A stretch of 5,637 nucleotides of DNA from CAYWTX01 sp964461295 (GTDB taxonomy: Bacteria; Planctomycetota; Phycisphaerae; SM23-33), in NCBI GenBank assembly GCA_964461295.1, contig CAYWTX010000565.1, positions 1 through 5,637 of the forward strand. Direction: 5' to 3'. The notes beneath the pieces were generated by a model. The model did no database searches. It saw nothing but the letters and a program-made list of their open reading frames with translations, and was not told where the DNA came from. Below, in pieces: positions 1-5,637 of this stretch. The translations under genes and the position numbers were made by a program. Positions within the stretch are counted from its first letter, which is position 1; the number at the start of each line of letters is the position of its first letter.

Positions 1-1128
1 TTTGCGGAACGCGTCGTCCTTGTTCTGCCGGTAGCGGATGAGCAACTGCACGGCAAAGGAGGCGTCAGAACTGACGCCGTAGGCGGAGGCCCAGGTCATC
101 GTGTAGCCCAGCCCCTTGTCCAATGTCGGGAAGGTGGTGCAGATGACGTAGCCTTTGCCCCCCTTGGCAAGGTCGTGCGGCAGGGCGAGCACCGACTTGT
201 CGGTCCTTGAGGCCGACTGTCGCATCTTGGCGTCCAACGGGGCGGGGACCTTCACGGAGGCGTCGTGCAGATCGATGCCCAGCGAAAGGTTGTTGGGCAC
301 CCAGAAGTAGTTCTTGCCGCTGGAGGCCTTGATGATCGCCGTGTTGGCATCGCGATGCCTTTCAAACAAGTCGACGAGGGTTTCGATGGCCTTCAGGTAC
401 TCGGCGTCCTTGCCGCGGGCGTACGCCTCGCCCCAGGTCGCGATGCAGTAGCCGCCGTGACGGGGGAACTGGCTGCCGCCTCCGGGGCCGTGCTTGTCGT
501 AGGCGGCGTGGCGCGAGAAGTCGCCTGTGGCCTTGTCCCTGATCTGGTGGTCCCACAATCCCCGTGCGAATTTCTGGCATGCCTGCTCGTTGAGAGCGTA
601 GCATCGGTCCCATAGCACCCAGGGCCGGTAGAACTCGTGGGTCTCCAGCAGCGCCTTCTCATCGACGAAGCCCCAGTGGCAGTGCTCTCCCCAGGCCAAC
701 AGGCCCGTCTGCTTGCTCTGACAGTTCTCCAGGAACCACCGCAGCGTCCTGTCGCTTTCCGTGGCGTAGCGTTTGTCGCCCGTCAAGTCCGTTAGCGCGT
801 ACAGGACCTGGTAGAGATTCAGGTCGTGCATCGGGTTGGCGCCCTTCCAGGGGCGGTCCTGTTCCCGGATGCCCGCGATGTTCGGCGGCGTGGCGTCGAA
901 GATCTTGTGGGTCTTCCTATCCAGCGTCGTCGCGAACAATGGCGACTGGACCTTGCCATACGTGTCCCGCCCCTTCTCGAGCATCGTGTCGGCATAGGCC
1001 TTCACCACCGCCAAGTAGTCGGTCTTCGCCGGTGGCGCAGGACCAGCGGCGGGCGCGAGAGCACCGGTCGCCAGCATCAAAGCCACAACCACAGCACAGC
1101 AAGCGGAGCGATGGATACACGGTGTCAT
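1..1128 (-). CDS. Secreted alpha/alpha-toroid protein, probable polysaccharide lyase or glycosidase, C-terminus cut by window edge
   Basis: This frame is open from an ATG at 1128 to the left edge, giving 376 residues with no stop, so the C-terminus is missing. The start is fixed by a GGAGA six bases upstream; the other nearby ATG, at 1133, runs into TGA after two codons. Residues 1-25 look like a Sec signal peptide: Arg7, a hydrophobic run from about 9 to 24, and an Ala-Leu-Ala at 23-25. The mature part is helical, and 'LTDLTGDKRY' (112-121) is the helix turn common in toroid carbohydrate enzymes. Possible substrate-groove residues cluster in 'WGEHCHWGF' (146-154), 'HEFYRPWVLWDR' (164-175) and a Gly-rich 'GPGGGSQFPRHGGY' (214-227). 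It follows the heparinase-like gene by 54 bases, probably in one operon. I do not recognise a named family; PL2 or PL10 pectate lyases and other uronate lyases are possible. That it is an extracytoplasmic carbohydrate-active protein is likely; the exact reaction is unknown. Confidence 0.85.
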   Translation of the reverse strand, partial: MTPCIHRSACCAVVVALMLATGALAPAAGPAPPAKTDYLAVVKAYADTMLEKGRDTYGKVQSPLFATTLDRKTHKIFDATPPNIAGIREQDRPWKGANPMHDLNLYQVLYALTDLTGDKRYATESDRTLRWFLENCQSKQTGLLAWGEHCHWGFVDEKALLETHEFYRPWVLWDRCYALNEQACQKFARGLWDHQIRDKATGDFSRHAAYDKHGPGGGSQFPRHGGYCIATWGEAYARGKDAEYLKAIETLVDLFERHRDANTAIIKASSGKNYFWVPNNLSLGIDLHDASVKVPAPLDAKMRQSASRTDKSVLALPHDLAKGGKGYVICTTFPTLDKGLGYTMTWASAYGVSSDASFAVQLLIRYRQNKDDAFRK

Positions 1129-1134
1129 GTCATT

Positions 1135-1139
1135 TCTCC
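1135..1139 (-). promoter_or_regulatory. Shine-Dalgarno GGAGA of the left-hand toroid gene
   Basis: Read on the minus strand, GGAGA stands six bases before the ATG at 1128. It selects that ATG over the out-of-frame ATG at 1133, which opens a two-codon frame (ATG ACA TGA). Confidence 0.65.
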
Positions 1140-1155
1140 AATGCACCAGCGGAAG

Positions 1156-1174
1156 GCCGGCGGATCGTGCCGGC
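1156..1174 (-). other. Small GC-rich hairpin in the gap between the second and third genes
   Basis: Two copies of the self-complementary hexamer GCCGGC are separated by seven bases and can form a 6-bp stem with a 7-base loop. It sits just after the stop codon of the heparinase-like gene and upstream of the next gene's ribosome binding site. No T-run follows on the minus strand, so it is not a typical intrinsic terminator. It could be an mRNA-stability or processing stem, or chance in GC-rich DNA. Confidence 0.25.
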
Positions 1175-1182
1175 TACGACCG

Positions 1183-3510
1183 CTATTCCAGCACGATCTT
1201 CTCGCCGTCGAAGCGGACCGCGCGTTTGCCGATCTTCAATCGCCCGTTGTTGCCCTCGCCTTCGGCGGCAATCCGCGGGGCGTCGCCGGGCTGCACGGTG
1301 AGGACGGAGTAGATCAGCGTCCCGAAATCCACGTCGGTGCGACGGGCGTTGTGCGGAATGAGTTTGTCGGCAACCACATCGCCCGTCGGGTCAACGGCGT
1401 CGGGGGGTTCGTCGTCCTTGCTCGGCTTGGACGGCTTGGAAGGCTTGACAGCGGGAGCATCGACCATGCCCTTCCGGCCGCCTTCGATGATCCTGCCCGC
1501 GGCGGGCGTCGGGGCCTTGAACAGCTTGGCAGCGTCCTCGGGGGACATTCCCTCGGGGAGGGTCTGCGGCTGCGGACGCTCAACCCGCACCAACAGCGCC
1601 GGCGCGCCGCACGTGCCCGTGAAGTCGAACGCCATCGCGGCCCTCTCCGAACTGGCCAGGCAGACGCGCGTGCCGGGCTCGTCCTTGAAATACGTCGTCG
1701 TGGCGCTCATGCCGGGGAAGCTCGTCTCGACGCCGGGGGCGCGGACTGTGACGCCGCCGAACATGAAGCAGACCACGTCGTTGCTGCCGTTCCAACTTCC
1801 GCGGACGATCGCGCGGTTGCGCGTGCGGTCCCACATGGCCACGCCGATCGCCTCGGCCGGATCGCGCGGTTTCAGTCCCAGCGGCCAATTGACGAAGGCA
1901 TAGACGCCGCGCTGCGCGCTGGCGTAGATGTCGTAGGTCTTCGCGCCCGGTTCGAGCACACGGTTGTAGAACCACAGCACCGCCGGCTTGTGGGCCTCGG
2001 GCAATATGCCGAAGCCCTGGCAGAAGTCGCCACCGCCCGACCAGTTGCTGCTGCGTCCCCACGGGCGGGCGTACATGCCTTCCATGTGGCTGCGGATTTC
2101 GGGGCCGCGGCGGTAAAGCTCGAAGATCCACTTGGTCAACTGCCATTGCGCGGACTGGCAGTCCGTAATCCAATCCTCGCCGGCGGCGACGCGGGCGGCC
2201 TGAAGGCATTGCATGAGTCCGGTGTTCGCGGCGATGCGCCCGCAATAGGTTCCTTCATAGAAATAGGCCCGTTCGGTGTACCCGACCTTGAGCGCCCGGC
2301 GCATGCAGCCTTCGATGTGGCGGAGGCTGCGGCTGACGGCCTCCTGGTCGATGCCGTCGTCGCCGGTGATGCCCAACAGGGCCACGCCGGCGCCCCCTTT
2401 CCAGCATCCGTAGTGGTTGCTGTGCGGGTTGTGCTGACCGCCGCCCGTTTCATAGATCAGTCCCGGATAAACCACGTCCTGGATCTTCTTCGCCACGGCC
2501 TTGCGGAAGTCCGGTTCCAGGGCGTCGAAGCAGAGGTCGTAGCAACACGCAACGCACGCCGCCGACGGCCCCGCACGCATCTTGTTGCTGCAAACGGGAA
2601 ACGCGTATTCGGTGCCCGTGTCGCGGATCCCATGCATGGCGCGCTCCAGGAATTCCTTTGCTTTCTCGGCATACTGCTTGTCGCCGGTGAGTTGCCAGAG
2701 AAAGCCGTAACCGGTGCCGTGGTTTAGCGAAACCGGGCCGTCCAGGGCCAGCTGGATCCGCGTGATTATGGCCTTGCCTTCGGGCGTTCCGGCACGCTTC
2801 TTGATCGCGTCGAGTTCCGGCTTGCGGAACACCAGCCGCGGGTGTTCGTTGGGCTTCACGGGCACGAAGCCCGCCACCGGGCCCGGCCACGGCTCGACGG
2901 CCAGCGAGCCGGTGACGTTGCCTTTGCACGGCAGCTTGCCGCCCGGCCCCGCCACCTTGCAGTCTTCGCGGTTCATCTCGCCGGTCATCGTACCGGTCAG
3001 CCGGGCCTTCATCCGCCCGGTGCCCGAGTCTGGGTGGTCGCACGCGTCGCCGGAGACCGGCTCCATCTTCAGGTCGAGCGCATAGCGGGCCTTGCCGCCT
3101 TTGACGCCGTAGCAGCAATCAGCGATGTCAATCTCGACGACGAGCTTGACGCCGGGGCCTTGCTCGGAGACCTCGACGACGCGGCCTTCGCTGTCGCGGA
3201 AGCTGTTGATGCTCGTTCGTTGCCCCTTGCTGTAGATGACGGAATAGCCCAGGACGAATTCGCGCCACTTCACGCCGGCGGGCGTCTGAAGCCGCCCGAG
3301 GGTCAGTTGAATGGTTTGCCCAAGTTTGGGATTAGTGCCCGGCAGCGCGCCTTCGACCAGGAGCGTCAGTTCCGGCCAAAGAATCCGCTCTTCCCGGGCC
3401 GCGGGCGTCGATGTGACGATCTGAACCTTTTCGCCGAAGGCCGCGGACGACGCGACCGACATCGCCGCGACGGCAAGCCAACGGCTAACAGACCGATAGA
3501 GGTGGGACAT
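1183..3510 (-). CDS. Secreted heparinase II/III-like polysaccharide lyase family protein
   Basis: This is a complete gene of 775 residues (ATG 3510, TAG 1185-1183). Residues 1-26 form a signal peptide: Arg6 and Arg10, a hydrophobic LAVAAMSVASSAAF, then cleavage near Ala-Phe-Gly. Residues from about 27 to 215 are strand-rich with five cysteines. 'EHPRLVF' (222-228) opens the helical toroid, as in many heparinase II/III and alginate-lyase-like proteins. The toroid has 'LTGDKQY' (274-280), 'NPHSNHYG' (361-368) and 'YFYEGTY' (416-422). Asn365-His366 and Tyr422 are 56 residues apart, the spacing I recall for Asn201/His202 and Tyr258 of the PL17 lyase Alg17c; PL21 heparinase II (His202/Tyr257) and PL15 (His311/Tyr365) are close. 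A beta-sheet domain begins near 'WNGSNDVVCFMFGG' (573-586), followed by a Pro/Lys/Asp linker (about 668-713) and a final strand-rich tail. The usual His-rich motif of the beta domain is not seen. Likely role: beta-elimination on a uronic-acid polysaccharide outside the cytoplasm. The fold is fairly sure; activity and substrate are unproven. Confidence 0.88.
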   Translation of the reverse strand: MSHLYRSVSRWLAVAAMSVASSAAFGEKVQIVTSTPAAREERILWPELTLLVEGALPGTNPKLGQTIQLTLGRLQTPAGVKWREFVLGYSVIYSKGQRTSINSFRDSEGRVVEVSEQGPGVKLVVEIDIADCCYGVKGGKARYALDLKMEPVSGDACDHPDSGTGRMKARLTGTMTGEMNREDCKVAGPGGKLPCKGNVTGSLAVEPWPGPVAGFVPVKPNEHPRLVFRKPELDAIKKRAGTPEGKAIITRIQLALDGPVSLNHGTGYGFLWQLTGDKQYAEKAKEFLERAMHGIRDTGTEYAFPVCSNKMRAGPSAACVACCYDLCFDALEPDFRKAVAKKIQDVVYPGLIYETGGGQHNPHSNHYGCWKGGAGVALLGITGDDGIDQEAVSRSLRHIEGCMRRALKVGYTERAYFYEGTYCGRIAANTGLMQCLQAARVAAGEDWITDCQSAQWQLTKWIFELYRRGPEIRSHMEGMYARPWGRSSNWSGGGDFCQGFGILPEAHKPAVLWFYNRVLEPGAKTYDIYASAQRGVYAFVNWPLGLKPRDPAEAIGVAMWDRTRNRAIVRGSWNGSNDVVCFMFGGVTVRAPGVETSFPGMSATTTYFKDEPGTRVCLASSERAAMAFDFTGTCGAPALLVRVERPQPQTLPEGMSPEDAAKLFKAPTPAAGRIIEGGRKGMVDAPAVKPSKPSKPSKDDEPPDAVDPTGDVVADKLIPHNARRTDVDFGTLIYSVLTVQPGDAPRIAAEGEGNNGRLKIGKRAVRFDGEKIVLE
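1417..1452 (-). repeat. 9-bp tandem repeat encoding a Lys-Pro-Ser linker
   Basis: On the plus strand there are four imperfect 9-base units, each starting with CTTG (at 1417, 1426, 1435 and 1444). The coding strand reads them as KPSKPSKPSK (residues 689-698 of the heparinase-like protein), followed by DDEPPD. This is an in-frame, low-complexity, charged and Pro-rich stretch, best explained as a flexible linker between the beta domain and the C-terminal strands. Such short tandem repeats can change copy number by slippage without breaking the frame. Confidence 0.75.
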
Positions 3511-3519
3511 GGTGGGGTT

Positions 3520-3524
3520 TCTCC
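3520..3524 (-). promoter_or_regulatory. Shine-Dalgarno GGAGA of the heparinase-like gene
   Basis: On the minus strand GGAGA lies nine bases before the ATG at 3510. This start places the signal peptide directly at the N-terminus and is preferred. Two in-frame GTG codons upstream also have purine-rich leaders: GTG 3534 with CAGGAG six bases before it, and GTG 3558 with GGGAG five bases before it. Starting there would add 8 or 16 mostly polar residues ahead of the signal peptide. Confidence 0.55.
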
Positions 3525-3576
3525 ATCCGCTCACGGCGTTCTCCTGTTCGTTGTTCACTACCGCTCCCTGTATCGC

Positions 3577-5637
3577 TCAGTACTGTGCTGTCACGGCAAC
3601 GGTGCCGGTCAGGCCTTTGAGGGTGATCGCTTCCTTGCCCTTGTCAATATCCCTCCATTCCTTGCCGTTGACCATGACGCTCCTGATTGGCGCAGCCTTG
3701 GGATGACGCAGCCGCAAGACCACCGACTTCGGCGCCTTGCGCGAAGGCACCTCGACGGTGGCGTTGATCTTGCCGTTGTCCACGTCGGAGACGATCTCGT
3801 AGGCCAGCGTGCCAAAGTGCGTCGGCGCGTTCTTCACGTTGATCTTCTTGCCCTGCTCCAGCCAGGCCCGCGGCGTGCCGCGGGCCAGCCACAGTGCGTT
3901 GCCGTCCTCCATCACCAGCATGTTGCGGAATCGCACGAGGAATCCAGCCTCCTCGAAGACCTTGTTCGGCCCCGCCGTGATGAACGGGCATTCCCAGAAC
4001 GTGTAGTCGCTCTGCGGATTCACTCCGGCCGCGTACCAGGTGTGGAAACTCCGCACGAACTGGGGAATGTCATCGTTCTCCAGGTAGATGTTCGGCAGCG
4101 TCTCCCAGGCCATCAGATACGCAAAGCCGCTGAAGGCGTAGTAGTCCTTCTCGGGGTCGTACTTGTCGACGCGGGTCTTGATGTGTCCTCTGTATTTCGT
4201 GTACTTGCCCTTGCGGGCAAGATCGAGGGTCAGGCGGTCCTCCACAGTGTCGAGATAGCCCTGGGCGCGGACGTCGCCGGCCGGCAGAATCCCCGACGGG
4301 CTGATGACCTGGCTGGTCCAGATGGTGTCGTACGTTGGGAAGTCCGAACCGCCGCGCCTCCAACTCCACGGGCCCGACGCGTAGCCGCGAACGTATGGGC
4401 CGAAGGGAATGAACGAGTGATACGTGCCGTCGCGCGTCTGCACGACCGGGCTGAGCGCAATGGACCGCTCCACCGCGGCCGCCACGTCCTTGCGGTAGGC
4501 CTCGCCCTCGGCGGCCATGCGCGCCGCCTCCTTGGCGTCCACAAGGGCCAGCAGGTCGGCCAGGCCGCGAACGGCCAGGCAGTACATGGCGTCGGTCACG
4601 TAGTACTGCATGAAGAACCCGCTGCCGCAACTCTTGTCGGAGGAAATCTGCACCGCCGGCTGAAGCCCCTTGTTCCAGAGGCGCTCGCCGCCGGGAACGA
4701 GCGACGTGGTCCACCGGCGCTGCCGCAGGATCCATTCGGCGTTGGCCTGCATGCGGGCGACGTTGCGCTTCAGCCATTCCATGTCGCCTGTCAGGCGGAA
4801 ATGCTCGTTCATGGCGAAGGCGATCGAGCCGGCTCCGTTGCCGTGCGTGCCGTCCATGTTGTCGCCCACCCCCGGAGGGCCCTCGGCGTTGGCGAAGCAG
4901 CCTCGCCCTTCGGAGTACAGACCCAGAGGACGGTCGGGCAGCGTGCCCTGCTGATGCCGCACCTTGCCGTCGGCCCTTGGCCCCAGGGGCACGTTCATCT
5001 CGATTGGCAGTTCAAGCCACTGGTCCAGGCCGTCGGCGGCCTCCTTGCGCATGCCCATCAGGTCCAGCGCCCGCAAAATGATGTACGTCTCCGACGCCAG
5101 AAGTCCATACGGGCTGTCGTTGAATCGCCATTTGCCATCCGGGCCCTTCCTCGGCGGATTCAGCTTCTTCTGGTCGAGAATGTGGTCCACGGCAAGCCGC
5201 CATTGTGACGTGAATCGCTCGCTGGGGACCTCGACCTCCATGACCGGCAGCACCGACGCCTTCCGGATCGGCGGCAACTTCGACACGTCGCCGAACACGT
5301 CGGCCATCGCGCTTTCCCAGGTCGGCTCCGCCCGCTCCCGGACCCGCTGCCGCACTGTCTTGCGCCCGCTCGCGGCCAGTTCCTTCCTGAACTCGGCCGC
5401 TGTCGTCGCCTTCGTCTCGAAGGGATACGGGCCTGGCGCCGCAGTGACGTTCGACGGGAACGTCGCGCGGACGAAGTACCCGTACTCCGGCGCTAGGATC
5501 GGCCCGCGTTCCAGATCGTCGGCTAGGAAGGAGAAACTCCCGGACTTCGTCCGGACGGTCACGATAGAGCGCGGCACATCCTCCAACTGGACCCGACGCT
5601 GATCCGCGTACGCATGGCCGAAGGGCGATTTCCCTTT
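3577..5637 (-). CDS. Six-hairpin (alpha/alpha-toroid) glycosidase-like protein, N-terminus cut by window edge
   Basis: The frame is open from the right edge to a TGA at 3579-3577, giving 686 visible residues; positions below count from the edge. A TTG at 5586 could be called a start, but the frame continues upstream with protein-like sequence, so the true start and any signal peptide lie outside. The first 60 or so residues are strand-rich ('GSFSFLADD', 'PEYGYFVRA'), suggesting the end of an N-terminal beta domain. The middle is a helical toroid with 'DGTHGNGAGS' (262-271), 'NEHFRLTGDMEWLK' (277-290) and 'AEWILRQRR' (300-308), a pattern shared with six-hairpin glycosidases such as the GH78 and GH95-type clans. 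The C-terminal part ('LWLARGTPRAWL' 582-593, 'LRLRHP' 641-646, 'VNGKEW' 656-661) is a beta domain ending in 'TAQY', as in that superfamily. It is the first gene of the visible operon. It is probably an exo-acting glycoside hydrolase removing terminal sugars; the GH family, catalytic acids and substrate cannot be fixed by eye. Confidence 0.83.
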   Translation of the reverse strand, partial: KGKSPFGHAYADQRRVQLEDVPRSIVTVRTKSGSFSFLADDLERGPILAPEYGYFVRATFPSNVTAAPGPYPFETKATTAAEFRKELAASGRKTVRQRVRERAEPTWESAMADVFGDVSKLPPIRKASVLPVMEVEVPSERFTSQWRLAVDHILDQKKLNPPRKGPDGKWRFNDSPYGLLASETYIILRALDLMGMRKEAADGLDQWLELPIEMNVPLGPRADGKVRHQQGTLPDRPLGLYSEGRGCFANAEGPPGVGDNMDGTHGNGAGSIAFAMNEHFRLTGDMEWLKRNVARMQANAEWILRQRRWTTSLVPGGERLWNKGLQPAVQISSDKSCGSGFFMQYYVTDAMYCLAVRGLADLLALVDAKEAARMAAEGEAYRKDVAAAVERSIALSPVVQTRDGTYHSFIPFGPYVRGYASGPWSWRRGGSDFPTYDTIWTSQVISPSGILPAGDVRAQGYLDTVEDRLTLDLARKGKYTKYRGHIKTRVDKYDPEKDYYAFSGFAYLMAWETLPNIYLENDDIPQFVRSFHTWYAAGVNPQSDYTFWECPFITAGPNKVFEEAGFLVRFRNMLVMEDGNALWLARGTPRAWLEQGKKINVKNAPTHFGTLAYEIVSDVDNGKINATVEVPSRKAPKSVVLRLRHPKAAPIRSVMVNGKEWRDIDKGKEAITLKGLTGTVAVTAQY

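Noticed and set aside
1156..1174. Hairpin as an intrinsic terminator between the second and third genes
   Set aside because: The stem is only 6 bp and is not followed by a T-run on the minus strand; a ribosome binding site for the next gene follows soon after.
826..2727. 633-codon open frame on the plus strand
   Set aside because: It lies opposite the left and middle genes in exact codon register, where a stop needs TTA, CTA or TCA in the sense strand, codons rare in this GC-rich DNA. Its product is Arg/Ala/Gly/Val-rich with no domain, and it crosses the gap between two good genes.
1580..3118. Minus-strand open frames of 221-222 codons inside the heparinase-like gene
   Set aside because: Out-of-frame shadows with Arg/Pro-rich, low-information translations, wholly inside a gene with strong family motifs.
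2842..5208. 788-codon open frame on the plus strand
   Set aside because: Same antisense-register effect, opposite the middle and right genes. The translation has no recognisable motif, while the minus-strand frames show signal peptides and family motifs.
5584..5586. TTG at 5586 as the start of the glycosidase-like gene
   Set aside because: The frame stays open for 17 more codons to the window edge with plausible protein sequence ('GKSPFGHAYADQRRVQ'), and a start here would leave a secreted-type enzyme with no signal peptide and a cut beta domain.
4964..5602. 212-codon plus-strand frame opposite the glycosidase-like gene
   Set aside because: Ser/Arg/Pro-rich shadow product with no motif and no ribosome binding context distinct from background.
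1..5637. tRNA, rRNA, CRISPR array, insertion sequence or attachment site
   Set aside because: No cloverleaf, spaced direct repeats, transposase motif or terminal inverted repeats could be seen; coding sequence fills almost the whole window.

Overview
The window holds three genes, all on the minus strand and in the same reading frame, packed head to tail. Read in transcription order (right to left) they are: a six-hairpin glycosidase-like gene that enters from beyond the right edge and stops at 3577; a complete secreted heparinase II/III-like (polysaccharide lyase superfamily) gene at 3510-1183; and a secreted helical-toroid protein that starts at 1128 and runs off the left edge. The gaps are 66 and 54 bases. 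Both internal starts have a GGAGA Shine-Dalgarno sequence, and no terminator or divergent promoter lies between the genes, so they look like one operon.

The DNA is clearly GC-rich, with strong G/C preference at third codon positions. Two products have Sec-type signal peptides. Large secreted toroid enzymes of this style, with the 'HPRLVF' entry motif and repeated 'LTGD' helix turns, are typical of uncultured Planctomycetota and of related Verrucomicrobiota, Lentisphaerota or Armatimonadota genomes. The phylum is inferred from style only; there is no marker gene in the window.

Together the genes look like part of a polysaccharide-degradation locus. The middle protein resembles uronate-specific lyases: an Asn-His pair is followed 56 residues later by a Tyr, which matches the toroid half of the active site in PL15, PL17 and PL21 enzymes. 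The upstream protein looks like an exo-acting glycosidase. The downstream protein is a toroid rich in His, Trp, Arg and Tyr, as in lyases and glycosidases, but I cannot assign it to a named family. A plausible division of labour is that lyases cut a uronic-acid-containing glycan and the glycosidase trims side chains or ends. The substrate cannot be read from the sequence.

The points most worth following up are the middle protein's lack of the usual beta-domain His motif, its 19 cysteines and its (KPS)n linker, and the unassigned family of the left-hand gene. Two very long open frames on the plus strand (633 and 788 codons) are antisense shadows.
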